Shown piece by piece: positions 26,272 to 35,983 of a DNA stretch of 64,000 nt. This DNA is from an uncultured Stenotrophomonas sp. (lineage in GTDB: Bacteria; Pseudomonadota; Gammaproteobacteria; Xanthomonadales; Xanthomonadaceae), in assembly GCA_913775725.1 (NCBI GenBank), contig CAJYNG010000008.1, positions 372,001 to 436,000 on the forward strand. The letters are read 5' to 3'. Positions within the stretch are counted from its first letter, which is position 1; each line of letters begins with the position of its first letter. The notes under the pieces were generated by a model. The model ran no database searches. It had not been told where the DNA came from and saw only the letters and a program-made list of their open reading frames with translations. The position numbers were made by a program, and so were the translations under genes.

Positions 26272-27707
26272 CGATCAACTCCATTGCGGGTGCGTGACAG
26301 GGCAACTTCGCCCACCTTGGGATACCAGGCGACGCCGGTCGCCTCGCGCGCGGTCATCGCCAGGGCAGGATCGGCGCCCACGACGGGCTGGGCAGGCGTG
26401 GGCACCCATAGTCCACTGTCAGCCTGCCGAAGGCTGACGCTACGGCCCTCTACGCCTCCCGGGAACACGGTGCTGGCTGCCGGCGACTGCACGTTGCCGC
26501 TGAAGGCGATGCCAGCCAGCGAATTGGCGGCATTGGGCGGGTTCCTGCTGCTGCGGTTGACAATCAGGTTGGCGCTGAAGCGACTGCTGCTGGCGGCCAC
26601 CACGATGCCCTTGGTCTCATCGTGGCCCACGCCGAAACTGATCTTCGCCACGTCCACGAAGGTATTGCGGCTGATGGTGGCATTCACCACCGGCGCATAA
26701 CCGGACAGTGGCGGGCTGGCCTGCGCATCCATCACCGCCAGTGCCGAACGGTTGCTGGACCCGGCCAGCCGTTCGAAGTAGTTGTTGCTGACGATCTGAT
26801 CGGCATTGATGATGCGCACGCCACCGGTGCCGGCCTTGTCGTCACCCAGGAAAACGTTGTCGATCACACGGTTCCCGTTGCCATGGCGCAGCGTGAGCGC
26901 GCCGGCAGAGCGGTAGAACACGTTGCCGCGGTAGGTGTTGCCACCGGACTTGTTGCTGACGATTTCGGTTTCGCCGTCGCACCCCTCGAACCAGTTGTTC
27001 TCGATGGTGCTGTTGGAATCGCTCAGTGAGCTGTCGCTGGTGCCGACGCGGATCGTTTCGCCACCGTTGACGCCCAGCGCCGGGCGCGGCCCGAACCAGT
27101 TGTGGTCGATACGGTGCTGGTTGTCCAGGCCCTGCGTGGCATCGCGCACCACCACCACGGTCGGCCCGGCATTGGTCTTGCCGCGCAGTTGGCTGTGGTC
27201 GAGGCGGTTGTGGCTGCCATAGAAGGAAACCCAGTAGTCCTGGTCGCTGGCATCGGGGTTGGTGTAGTCGTCAATCACCAGGCCGGTGACGCGACTGTTG
27301 CTGGCGACGGCCTTGCTCGACTCGCGGAACGCCACCACCGCATCACCCGGTGTATAGCCGTTGCGGAACACCAGGTTGGACACCTGCAGGTAGTTCCCCG
27401 CCAGGCGCAGGTCCGAGCGCCCGCTGAGGACGACCTTGCCGGCGGTCTGCGCGCGCAGCACGATCGGCGCGGCTGCCGTGCCCTGGCCCTTCAGCAGCAA
27501 CCGGGCATCGTTCCAGATGCCGTCTGCCAGCACGATCTCATCGCCGGGCTGCAGCGCCGAGGCGGCGGTAGTGAACTCAGCGACATCGTGGACGAGCCAG
27601 CTGGCTGCACTTGCTGCCGAAGTGGTCAGGCACATAGCTAGACCAGTGGCCAGGCAAAACAGTGATGGATTGGTGGACGGGTGACGCGCCAGCGAGTGAA
27701 TGCGCAT
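26268..27707 (-). CDS. PL6-type alginate lyase (chondroitinase B-like)
   Basis: A 479-residue protein with a signal peptide (to about SAASAAS, residue 36). It is a right-handed beta-helix rich in N/G turns. Candidate catalytic residues are the Lys of SNKSGGNTYRGN and the Arg of LTLRHGNGNRV, as in PL6/chondroitinase B. It probably makes oligosaccharides for the PL17 enzyme. GGAAGGATTTC before the ATG at 27707 decides the start; the open frame to 27863 has no signal peptide. The last ~60 residues include a stretch encoded by a palindromic repeat (26418-26443). Confidence 0.9.
   Translation of the reverse strand: MRIHSLARHPSTNPSLFCLATGLAMCLTTSAASAASWLVHDVAEFTTAASALQPGDEIVLADGIWNDARLLLKGQGTAAAPIVLRAQTAGKVVLSGRSDLRLAGNYLQVSNLVFRNGYTPGDAVVAFRESSKAVASNSRVTGLVIDDYTNPDASDQDYWVSFYGSHNRLDHSQLRGKTNAGPTVVVVRDATQGLDNQHRIDHNWFGPRPALGVNGGETIRVGTSDSSLSDSNSTIENNWFEGCDGETEIVSNKSGGNTYRGNVFYRSAGALTLRHGNGNRVIDNVFLGDDKAGTGGVRIINADQIVSNNYFERLAGSSNRSALAVMDAQASPPLSGYAPVVNATISRNTFVDVAKISFGVGHDETKGIVVAASSSRFSANLIVNRSSRNPPNAANSLAGIAFSGNVQSPAASTVFPGGVEGRSVSLRQADSGLWVPTPAQPVVGADPALAMTAREATGVAWYPKVGEVALSRTRNGVDR
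26418..26443 (-). repeat. GTAG-type palindromic repeat (SMAG-like) inside the PL6 gene
   Basis: Minus strand: GTAGC followed by the stem GTCAGCC-TTCGGCA-GGCTGAC. This is the layout of the SMAG/REP elements of Stenotrophomonas (GTAG plus an imperfect palindrome), usually intergenic. Here it is read in frame as RSVSLRQADS of the PL6 lyase. Confidence 0.65.
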
Positions 27708-27753
27708 GAAATCCTTCCAAGGACGGCTGGGCCGTCGTTTCAGGGTGGGCCTG

Positions 27754-27873
27754 CATACCACTTTCGGGACTGTTGTAAGCCAGCTTTCGCGCAAAGTCAT
27801 GCTGCACAAGCACATTAAATTGCGATCAACTGGTATGGATAAAAGGCATTTGAATAAGCGCATACCAATTGGT
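27754..27873. promoter_or_regulatory. GntR/UxuR-type operator sites in the divergent alginate promoter region
   Basis: Three copies of one heptamer lie between the PL6 and receptor genes: CATACCA at 27754-27760, TGGTATG at 27831-27837 and CATACCA at 27861-27867, the last joined to the palindrome ACCAATTGGT (27864-27873). TTGGTAT/ATACCAA is the half-site of UxuR/ExuR-like regulators, matching the FadR-type GntR gene at 30943. TTGACA (27873-27878) may be the -35 of the receptor promoter, so binding would block it. Confidence 0.65.
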
Positions 27874-27948
27874 TGACATTTTCATGTTGCCGTGCCGAAG
27901 CTGCGTCCCACGCCTGGCATGCAGGCGATCCTTTGGGAGGAGGAAACC

Positions 27949-30840
27949 ATGCGGCGACCCGCCGGAGCAGTGCACAGCATCTCGTTGTCCCCCACACCCC
28001 TGATCGTGGCGCTGCTCGCCGTGCTGGCGGGCCTGCCCACGGCCCTGGCGCAATCCAGCAAGGACGCGGCAGGGCAGGATCCCACCACGCTGGACCAGGT
28101 GCAGGTCACCGGCATCCGCGAATCGATGCAGAGTTCGATCAACAAGAAGCGCGACGACACCGTCATCGCCGACGTGCTCTCGGCCGATGACATCGGCGAC
28201 CTGCCGGCACCTTCGCTGGCCGATGCGATCGAGACCCTGACCGGTGCCGCCTCGACCCGCGACAAGACCGGTGCGTCGGAGATCTCGATCCGTGGCTTGG
28301 GCGCTTTTCTCAGCAGCACCAACTTCAATGGCCGCGAGATCACCAACGGCAGCGGCGACCGCTCGGTGAACTTCAACATGTTCCCGGCCGAGCTGATCAA
28401 CACGGTGGCCATCTACAAGACCCAGCGTGCCGACATCATCGAAGGCGGCGTGGCCGGTACCATCGGGCTGGAAACAGTACGGCCATTGGAATACGGCAAG
28501 CGCTCGGCGCAGATCGATCTGCGTGGCAGCTGGGCCGAGTATGACAAGAAGTACCGCGACGACGACGGCATCGGCTACCGCGGCACCGCCAGCTACATCG
28601 ACCAGTTCGAGTTCGGCAACGGGCAGAAGCTGGGCATTTCGCTGGGTTTCCAGCGTCTGGATGGTACTGATCCGGAAGAGAGCATCACCAGCGGTTCCAC
28701 CTGGTATGCCTGCGATGGCACGCAGAACGTGGGCAATGCCAACTGCAATGAAGTGTCCGCGCAGGCCATCGCCAACGGCGCGCCGTACTACCTGGTGCCA
28801 AGCAGCCGCATCTACCGGCTCAAGCAGGAGCGCAACGATCGCCAGAGCGAGTTTGCCGCGCTGCAGTGGCGGCCCAATGACGTGGTCGAGCTGAATGTCG
28901 ATTTCGAGCATACCCAGCGCAACTGGTACGAGAATCGCGGCGATCTGAGCCTGTCCAACGCTCGCCGCGGCATCACCCAGCGCGAGGTTGACGAGGACGG
29001 TATCGTGCGCCACCTGCACGGCAGCACCTCGATTGATTCCACCTCAAACCGCTACTGGCGTGGGGAGGAGTACACCGGTGGCGGCCTGAACCTGATTCTG
29101 CGCCCGACCCCGGCGTGGGAGCTGTCTACCGATCTCTCGTACTCGCACACCAATCGCCTCGACAGCGAACGCATGACCCGCCTGCGCGCCAACCAGCGTG
29201 ATGTCAACAATGCCATCGTGCCCGGCATCAGCAGCGGGACCACGGGGTATGTCGACTACGACTGGGACTGGCACGGCGAGGTGCCGAGCGTTGCCCTGGC
29301 GCAGAATTTCGATCCCGGCAACTGGGACGCCTACACGGGCGCGGCGCGGGTGACTTTCAGCGCCACCGAGAATGATCACAAGATCAAGGCGGGCCGCTTC
29401 GATGCCAGCTTCATGCCGGAGTCCGGTTTCTTCACCCGCATCAAGGGCGGCGTGCGCGCCAGCCAGGCCGACTATCGCCTGCGCGACAACACCCTGGTAA
29501 CCGACTACGACCAGCGCGTGGCGGCCGACAAGGCGAAGATCATCGCCGCCAACCAGGCCTGCCGCGCGCCGTTTCCACAGGATGACTTCATGGATGCCGC
29601 CAGCGGCAACACGATTTCGTCCTGGGCGTACTTCGATCCGAACTGCCTGTACCAGTCGTTCCGTGGCAGCCTCGACAGCGGATTGGACCCGGGCTTCCAG
29701 GATCCGAACAATGTCGATATCACCGAGAAGACCCGCGCGCTCTATCTGTTGGGTGAGTTCAGCAGCAGCCTGTTCGGTTTGCCGGTGACCGGCAACCTCG
29801 GCCTGCGCTGGGTGAAGACCGATGTTCGCTCCGAAGGCGTGCGTACCGGCCTGCGCATTGAAGACAACGGCGACGGGACGATCCGCCTGCAACCCACCGG
29901 CGAGTACAGCACGCAGGTGTTCAAGGCGGGCAACGACAAGCTGCTGCCCAGCCTCAACGCCGCGTTCGAGCTGCGGCCGGACGTCCTGCTGCGGGTCGGC
30001 GCCTACCGCGCGATGTCCCGCCCGGACATCGCCGCGCTGGGTGCCGGGCGCACCATCAACGTCAGCAGCGACGCCACCTACGGCAACCTGGCCGATGCGC
30101 TGGATGACATCAGCGCCAGTGGCAACCCAGCGGCACAGCCGCTGATGTCCTGGAACGGCGACCTGTCACTGGAGTGGTACCCGAACCCGGACACGATGCT
30201 GGCCGGCGCGGTGTACTGGAAGCAGTTCAACGGCGGCACCGCCACTGCGCTGGTGCCGGAGACCTACACCATCGACGGCCAGAGTGTGACCGTGCCGGTG
30301 CGGCAGCAGGTGACCACCGACGAGGACAGCACGCTGACCGGCTTCGAGCTGACCGCCACGCATCGACTGTCGTACCTGCCCAAGCCGTTCGATGGGCTGG
30401 GCTTCAAGGTCAGCTACAACTACGCCGATGCCGACTATCAGACCCAGGACTCACGACTGGGCGAACAGCTGGCCAGTGATGGCACGATCATTCCGGCGAT
30501 CGTGCCGCCGGCCGGTCTCAGCGGCTTCTCGCGACACGTCCTGTCCGGCTCGATCTACTGGGACGTCGGACGCTTCAACATCCAGGCCATCGGCAAGTTC
30601 CGCTCGCACTACTACCAGGACTTCACCGGCAACACCGCGCAGCAGAACCGCTACTACGATGACAACACCAGCGTGGACCTGCGCCTGCGCTACCGGGTGA
30701 ACAAGCAGTTGTCGCTGTCGCTGGAGCTGATGAACCTGACCAACGAGCCGCGCGTGGCCTACCAGCCGCTTTATGGAAACTTCCGCGAAGTGGTGACCTA
30801 CGGGCGGCGTGCGTATTTCGGTGTACGATACAAGTTCTGA
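27949..30840 (+). CDS. TonB-dependent receptor of the alginate locus
   Basis: A 963-residue outer-membrane receptor. A signal-like segment ends near residue 35 (TALAQ); the plug follows with LDQVQVTGIRESMQSSINKKR, a pattern of the carbohydrate-type TonB receptors of Xanthomonadaceae. The long barrel ends in Phe (AYFGVRYKF). It probably imports oligoalginate released by the PL6 lyase. GGAGGAGGAAACC before the ATG at 27949 fixes the start. It is divergent from the lyase operon, with shared operator sites. Confidence 0.9.
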   Translation: MRRPAGAVHSISLSPTPLIVALLAVLAGLPTALAQSSKDAAGQDPTTLDQVQVTGIRESMQSSINKKRDDTVIADVLSADDIGDLPAPSLADAIETLTGAASTRDKTGASEISIRGLGAFLSSTNFNGREITNGSGDRSVNFNMFPAELINTVAIYKTQRADIIEGGVAGTIGLETVRPLEYGKRSAQIDLRGSWAEYDKKYRDDDGIGYRGTASYIDQFEFGNGQKLGISLGFQRLDGTDPEESITSGSTWYACDGTQNVGNANCNEVSAQAIANGAPYYLVPSSRIYRLKQERNDRQSEFAALQWRPNDVVELNVDFEHTQRNWYENRGDLSLSNARRGITQREVDEDGIVRHLHGSTSIDSTSNRYWRGEEYTGGGLNLILRPTPAWELSTDLSYSHTNRLDSERMTRLRANQRDVNNAIVPGISSGTTGYVDYDWDWHGEVPSVALAQNFDPGNWDAYTGAARVTFSATENDHKIKAGRFDASFMPESGFFTRIKGGVRASQADYRLRDNTLVTDYDQRVAADKAKIIAANQACRAPFPQDDFMDAASGNTISSWAYFDPNCLYQSFRGSLDSGLDPGFQDPNNVDITEKTRALYLLGEFSSSLFGLPVTGNLGLRWVKTDVRSEGVRTGLRIEDNGDGTIRLQPTGEYSTQVFKAGNDKLLPSLNAAFELRPDVLLRVGAYRAMSRPDIAALGAGRTINVSSDATYGNLADALDDISASGNPAAQPLMSWNGDLSLEWYPNPDTMLAGAVYWKQFNGGTATALVPETYTIDGQSVTVPVRQQVTTDEDSTLTGFELTATHRLSYLPKPFDGLGFKVSYNYADADYQTQDSRLGEQLASDGTIIPAIVPPAGLSGFSRHVLSGSIYWDVGRFNIQAIGKFRSHYYQDFTGNTAQQNRYYDDNTSVDLRLRYRVNKQLSLSLELMNLTNEPRVAYQPLYGNFREVVTYGRRAYFGVRYKF

Positions 30841-30847
30841 ACAGGGC

Positions 30848-30868
30848 GGCGCGGCCAGTGGTCGCGCC
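30848..30868 (+). terminator. Hairpin after the TonB receptor gene
   Basis: GGCGCGGCC-AGT-GGTCGCGCC, eight of nine pairs plus one G-U, seven bases after the stop. No T-run, so it may only reduce read-through into the GntR gene. Confidence 0.4.
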
Positions 30869-30942
30869 GTCGCTCCAACCGGACCCTTGCCGGCCGCGGT
30901 GGCAGGGCAGGGGCCGGGAAGGAATCGCCAAGGGTCAGCCGC

Positions 30943-31686
30943 ATGTCCGCCAACCGCCTTTACCAGACCATCGCTGCCAAGCTCCGCAAGCTGATCGAGG
31001 ACGGCGAATTTCCGCCGGGCTCGCGGCTGCCGGGCGAGCGTGAACTGGCCGAACGGTTCGGTGTCAGCAGGGTGACCATCCGCGAAGCCGAGATCGCACT
31101 GGAAGCACAGGGCTGGATCGCCATCCGGATCGGATCGGGCGTGCATGTGAAGCCGCGCCCGACGCAGGCTCCGGGCGGGTTGCCGGATGTCAGTGCCTTC
31201 GACCTCACTGCCGCCCGCGCGGTGTTCGAGGCCGAGGCTGCCGCTCTTGCTGCAAGCAATCTGGATGATGCCGGCATTGCCGAGCTTCAGGCGTTGGCCG
31301 AAGCGCTGTGCCGTCGCGACCTGAGCGACGCGGAAGCCGGCGAGTATGATCGCCGTTTCCACCTGGCCATCGCACGGCTTTCCGGTAACCCGGTGGTGGA
31401 ATTCTTCGTGCAGCAGATCTGGCGCATGCGCAGCGAACTGCCGCGGGTGACCGAGGTCTATGCACGGGTCTGCCATGATGATGGCGCCAGCCGCGCCGAC
31501 GAGCACATGGCGATCTTCGAAGCCTTGCGTGCGCGTGATCCGGTGGCCGCGCGCAATGCCATGCGTCATCATTTCCAGCGCCTGTTCGAAGCCATGCTGC
31601 AGGCGACCGAGAGCCAGGCGCTGGAGGAGATCCGCCGCCGCACGCAGCAGGACCGCGAACGGTTCATGGCGACGACGCGGATCTGA
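30943..31686 (+). CDS. GntR-family (FadR/UxuR subgroup) regulator of alginate use
   Basis: A 247-residue protein. The winged helix at 1-70 has PGSRLPGERELAERFGVSRVTIREAEIALEAQGWI; the FCD ligand domain at ~90-230 has the metal-binding Asp/His pattern (DRRFHLAIARLSGNP; MRHHFQRLFEAML). FadR-subgroup members repress uronate catabolic genes and release on binding a pathway sugar acid. Its place after the receptor and the TGGTATG sites in the divergent promoter suggest it represses both transcripts. Confidence 0.87.
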   Translation: MSANRLYQTIAAKLRKLIEDGEFPPGSRLPGERELAERFGVSRVTIREAEIALEAQGWIAIRIGSGVHVKPRPTQAPGGLPDVSAFDLTAARAVFEAEAAALAASNLDDAGIAELQALAEALCRRDLSDAEAGEYDRRFHLAIARLSGNPVVEFFVQQIWRMRSELPRVTEVYARVCHDDGASRADEHMAIFEALRARDPVAARNAMRHHFQRLFEAMLQATESQALEEIRRRTQQDRERFMATTRI

Positions 31687-31829
31687 GCGACCATCCTGAG
31701 CGCAGCTTGTTGCGCGTCGTCTACCGTGCCAGTGCCGGGCTCTGGCCTTGGCTGGCTGCGCGTGCGAACTAGCGACCCGCTGAGAGGTGATCACTGAGAG
31801 TGGTACGCGCCTCGCCGTGTCCGTGTCTG

Positions 31830-34022
31830 TTAGGCCCTGTGGCGTTTGGGCAATAGCTTGACCACGAGGCTGGTCAGAAAAAGAGGCCAACAAACCCAGC
31901 CCATCAAACGCACCGCTAAAAGTGTCCAGTAGGAGACGGTGCCCGCCCGCACTTCACCGAGGGGCTTGAGCCCGAGATCGATCATCGGAATGCTACTACG
32001 TAGTACATGTTGAAGAGCATCTATAAATACATGGCTCGAGACCGGAGTAAAGTCTGTGTTGTAGAAGCGCAGCACGACGAGAAGTGCGATCAGGGCGATT
32101 ATGCTCCAATAGAGGAGAACCTGTCCGCTACGGGTTCCGTAACGAAGGAGATGGTAGTGGGCGGAGGAAACGGAACGCCCCCAAAGTGGCAGTATGCCGG
32201 CCTCCTTGCGCCTCCACATGACATGGAAACGATCGGCTTCTGAGAGCTTCCCGGAGTTCTCAAGTCGCTGCTCAAATTCAATGCAGGCAGCTCGATCAAA
32301 CTCAATAGATGCGTTGATAACTCCCATGAACCCCTCGGCATCTTCCCTGGTAATGCCCCAGGACGCAATTCTCGCCGCAGAGAACTTCAGTGGTGTCGGT
32401 AGATGGCCTCCAAAGCTGACCTCTTCAATGACACTGTCACCAAGGTCAAGTGCAGTACGCTTGGAATTTTCAAACTGGCTGGCTACTGCATTCAACGCCC
32501 CTGAGACCCTGAGTCCTTTCGCACTGACACATGCATCAGTGGAGGAAGCGGTACAATCAAAGTAGGCGTGGATCAGATTGACACTCGACCAACTGCCACC
32601 AGATAGATCGATCGAGTTGATCTTTGATATGGCCCGCAGTTCCCATAGCTCGCGCATGCATCGCCGACCCTCTGAGGGATCACAATCGCGTAGATCTGAC
32701 CTCAAGTTCTTCGCAAAGTCTGCCAGTCGAGCGTCCTTGATATCCACGCCATTGCAGGCTGCGTCGTAAACCTCCAGTGCCGCGGCGCCACGCACGGATG
32801 TGGCTTCAATCCTCTGTATCTCACTGGAGATTACTCGAACGTACTGTTCAACAGTCGTGGATCTGAGGATGAATTCCTCCAGCTGCGCGCTGATCAACCT
32901 TGTTGCACCTACCATCGAGTAACCAAGGTACAGCTGTTTTGCGACAAGGCCCTCGACGCAGACAAGATTTGCTATCCGGGCGCGGCGCAGATCAACTGTA
33001 AGTTGGCGCGCGGGAGTCTGCTGAACTCCCAGGAGGGTGATGTCCGTCGCGGTCAGTCCGTAGAAGTCCAGGTCGCCTGTCCTGACTTTGCTCAGCGCAA
33101 CATCTCGCTGGACGACGCAGCCATAGAAACGGATGCTCTCCGCCTCAACCTGGTCGATAAGAATTGAGCTGGAGTGGACGCTCGACGCAGCTATGCTGCC
33201 GCCATTGCTTCTCTGAGCAGGCGCCATGTCGACTATCTGCAGCGTGCCGTCGATACGGCTTCCGTCAAGGCTGATGCATTCATACTTTCCAATCACGTGG
33301 GTACCGTTGTCGCGGGCAGCGACAATTCTCAGATCCCCATGAACGGCGCTGGCGCGACCATAGATGCGTTTGGAAGACTCGCCTTCCTTGAGTTGGACGG
33401 TTACGTTTCCGAGGCACTCAAGCCTTTCGAAAATAACGAACTGCGTTGAATTCGATTCATGTGCCAGAAATATGTTCAGAGAGCCTTCCAGCTTTGCGAA
33501 AGAGACAAAGACATTCGCTACGTTGTGATGCCCCTCTCCGATACTGGTCGGGCCGCTGATTCTTGCGTAGTCGAGACAGACCGCATTGCCGAGAAACTCC
33601 CCTGCTTTCGGCGTGACCGTCAAACCTCCCGACACCTCAATGCCTATAAGGTCCAGGCCGGAGTACTCCAGAGTGAGGTCGGGCCCCCGATCGCCCTGAA
33701 AGAAGACATGCGAGCGTGCACAGGACCGATTGATGTCTATCAGCTCCACACCCCCGCGGCAGATCGCTCCACGCATCGACAGACCACCACTGGTGAATGC
33801 CAGATCCCGTATGCTGATCCGGCCATCAATAGAGGCTCCGCGCAGCGTGAGAGGGCCGGAGGAGCATCCGATGAGAGTCAGGGGGCCATCCAGTCGGCAG
33901 CCCGACCAATCGGTGTTCTTGAGCTGCTGATTTCTGATCTTCACCGCGCCGGATACAGACATTCCGGCTACCGGCTCGTCTCCTGCAATGACTCGCGCAA
34001 CAAATTCTTCTGCCGTCAGCAT
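31830..34022 (-). CDS. Beta-helix-like protein with C-terminal membrane segments, unknown function
   Basis: A 730-residue protein. Most of it (about 20-560) shows short repeating strands of the kind seen in pentapeptide/beta-helix proteins (for example LTLIGCSSGPLTLRGASIDGRISIRDL). Near 610-715 there are two membrane helices (VLLYWSIIALIALLVVLRF and LLAVRLMGWVCWPLFLTSLVV). No signal peptide is seen. AAGGGAAGG supports the ATG at 34022. The G+C is clearly lower than in flanking genes and codon use is less biased, so it was probably acquired by transfer. I recognise no function. The 185 bp upstream contain no gene. Confidence 0.65.
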   Translation of the reverse strand: MLTAEEFVARVIAGDEPVAGMSVSGAVKIRNQQLKNTDWSGCRLDGPLTLIGCSSGPLTLRGASIDGRISIRDLAFTSGGLSMRGAICRGGVELIDINRSCARSHVFFQGDRGPDLTLEYSGLDLIGIEVSGGLTVTPKAGEFLGNAVCLDYARISGPTSIGEGHHNVANVFVSFAKLEGSLNIFLAHESNSTQFVIFERLECLGNVTVQLKEGESSKRIYGRASAVHGDLRIVAARDNGTHVIGKYECISLDGSRIDGTLQIVDMAPAQRSNGGSIAASSVHSSSILIDQVEAESIRFYGCVVQRDVALSKVRTGDLDFYGLTATDITLLGVQQTPARQLTVDLRRARIANLVCVEGLVAKQLYLGYSMVGATRLISAQLEEFILRSTTVEQYVRVISSEIQRIEATSVRGAAALEVYDAACNGVDIKDARLADFAKNLRSDLRDCDPSEGRRCMRELWELRAISKINSIDLSGGSWSSVNLIHAYFDCTASSTDACVSAKGLRVSGALNAVASQFENSKRTALDLGDSVIEEVSFGGHLPTPLKFSAARIASWGITREDAEGFMGVINASIEFDRAACIEFEQRLENSGKLSEADRFHVMWRRKEAGILPLWGRSVSSAHYHLLRYGTRSGQVLLYWSIIALIALLVVLRFYNTDFTPVSSHVFIDALQHVLRSSIPMIDLGLKPLGEVRAGTVSYWTLLAVRLMGWVCWPLFLTSLVVKLLPKRHRA

Positions 34023-34207
34023 CGTCCTTCCCTTGGAAAGCGTGCGTTCGAAACGGGCTGACGCCATGTCGGCTTCAAGCGGCTCCGTCCGCTACGATAG
34101 TCCGGAGTATACCTGTCGTACTGTGATTCAGTGTGCTAGCTCTTTGCAGGATTGAACGGGGCTGAACGGTATCGGTGGCCGCCCGTTCTACAACCAATGC
34201 GCTTTCC

Positions 34208-35854
34208 TCAAGTAGTACCCGGAGCGGCTGTCGGATCATGCAGCCCCCGCAGCTTCTTCTTGTTGATCTTCCCCACGCTGGTGCGCTCGATCGCATCTAC
34301 GAAATTGACCCGCTCCGGAATCGCATAGCGTGAGATATCCCCGGCGCGGCTGCGTGCTGCGATCAGTTCGATGATCTCCGCTTCGGCCACATGGCTCCCC
34401 GGCTTCCTGACCACCAGCGGCAATGGCCGCTCGCCCCATTTCGTGTCGGTGATGCCGATCACCGCGACTTCACTGACCGCCGGATGCAGGGCGATGATGT
34501 CTTCCAGGGCCAGCGAGGAGATCCACTCGCCGCCGGTCTTGATCACATCCTTGATGCGGTCCGTCACCCTCAGATAGCCGCTTTCATCGATGTTGCCGAT
34601 GTCCCCGGTATGCAGATAGCCGCCTGCCCACAGTGCTGCAGATGCATCCGGATTGTGCAGGTAGCCCTGGGTGAGCCACGGCGCTCGCACCACGACCTCG
34701 CCGGTGGCGATGCCATCGTGGGCGACATCCTTCATGTCCGGGTCGACGATGCGCAGGTCCACCAGCGGCACCGGTATGCCAGCCTTGGTGCGCAGCGAAA
34801 GAACCTCATCCACATCGGCCACGGCATCCGAATCGATCTGTGCCAAGGTAAGCAGCGGGCAGGTCTCGGACATGCCGTAGCCACCGAAGATGTCGATGCC
34901 CCGCGCCAATGCACGCTGGGCCAGGGCACGGGGCAGGGCGGCACCGCCGATGATCACCTTCCAGTTGCCCAGGTCGGTGTCGGCCGCGTCCGGGTGTTCC
35001 AGCAGCATGTGCAGGATGGTTGGCACGCAGTGCGAGAAGGTCACCTTCTCACGGGCGATCAATGCCAACAGCTTCGCGGGCAGGTAGCGCCCCGGGTAGA
35101 CCTGCTTGATGCCCAGCAGCGTGGCCACGTAGGGCAGGCCCCAGGCGTGCACATGGAACATGGGGGTGATCGGCATGTAGACATCACCTCGATGCAGGCG
35201 CCCCTGGTTGGCCGCGCTGCCCAGTGCCGCCATGCCCGTCAGCGAGTGCAGGACCAGTTGCCGATGGCTGAAGTGGACCCCCTTGGGCAGGCCGGTGGTG
35301 CCGGTGGTGTAGAACACCGTGGCTCGGGTGTTTTCGTCGAAGTCCGGGAAATCGGTGACTGCGGGTGCCATGCGCAGACCTGCTTCGTACTCGGTCACGA
35401 AACCTTCCGGCAGCGGGCCGCCGACGTCATCCAGCAGGACGCGCACGTTCAGGTCCGGCAGCTGTTCGTCGATGGCTTGCAGTATCGGCAGAAACTCGCG
35501 ATTGGCGACGATCACCCGCGCCCCGCTGTGGTTGAGCGTGTAGGCAATCTGTTCGGGTGCCAGGCGGATGTTCACCATCATCAGCACCGCACCGATCATC
35601 GGAACGGCGAAGTAGGCCTCCAGGTAGCGATGGCTGTCCCAGTCCATCACCGCCACGGTGTCGCCCTGCTTGACCCCCAGCGAGGTCAACAGGCCTGCCA
35701 GCTGGCCGATGCGCGCCTGTAACGTGCGGTAATCGAAGCGGACCGAGTCGCCGTAGACAATCTCCTGGCCCGGGCTCACTGCCAATGGCGTGTGCAGCAG
35801 TTGCTTGATCAGCAGTGGATAGGCGGAGGCGTCGGGGGCAGGGGGGAATGACAT
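34208..35854 (-). CDS. Medium/long-chain acyl-CoA synthetase (AMP-forming)
   Basis: A 548-residue ANL-superfamily enzyme. The P-loop-like FYTTGTTGLPKGVHFSH is at ~165-180, YGMSET near 318, TGD near 415 and the C-terminal Lys motif (SVGKINKKKL) near 530. It activates a fatty acid to acyl-AMP and then acyl-CoA. GAGGACACACC before the ATG at 35854 supports that start. It is divergent from the response regulator gene, with a 16-bp palindrome between them. A role in carboxylate activation under the CrbR/S-like system is likely. Confidence 0.87.
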   Translation of the reverse strand: MSFPPAPDASAYPLLIKQLLHTPLAVSPGQEIVYGDSVRFDYRTLQARIGQLAGLLTSLGVKQGDTVAVMDWDSHRYLEAYFAVPMIGAVLMMVNIRLAPEQIAYTLNHSGARVIVANREFLPILQAIDEQLPDLNVRVLLDDVGGPLPEGFVTEYEAGLRMAPAVTDFPDFDENTRATVFYTTGTTGLPKGVHFSHRQLVLHSLTGMAALGSAANQGRLHRGDVYMPITPMFHVHAWGLPYVATLLGIKQVYPGRYLPAKLLALIAREKVTFSHCVPTILHMLLEHPDAADTDLGNWKVIIGGAALPRALAQRALARGIDIFGGYGMSETCPLLTLAQIDSDAVADVDEVLSLRTKAGIPVPLVDLRIVDPDMKDVAHDGIATGEVVVRAPWLTQGYLHNPDASAALWAGGYLHTGDIGNIDESGYLRVTDRIKDVIKTGGEWISSLALEDIIALHPAVSEVAVIGITDTKWGERPLPLVVRKPGSHVAEAEIIELIAARSRAGDISRYAIPERVNFVDAIERTSVGKINKKKLRGLHDPTAAPGTT

Positions 35855-35929
35855 GGTGTGTCCTCGTGGGCGGCGCCTCGGTTGACGCCCTTCGTGCCAC
35901 CACACTATCTGCACGACCGCCTGGCGCCA

Positions 35930-35945
35930 GCGTACCTAGGTACGC
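35930..35945. promoter_or_regulatory. 16-bp perfect palindrome in a divergent promoter
   Basis: GCGTACCTAGGTACGC lies between the acyl-CoA synthetase and the response regulator genes. The CCTAGG core recurs in another palindrome at 43691-43704. It is a good candidate for the operator of the LuxR-type regulator next to it. Confidence 0.6.
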
Positions 35946-35983
35946 CTTCCCAAAGGCGAACGATTTGCTACTCTCGTCTGGAC

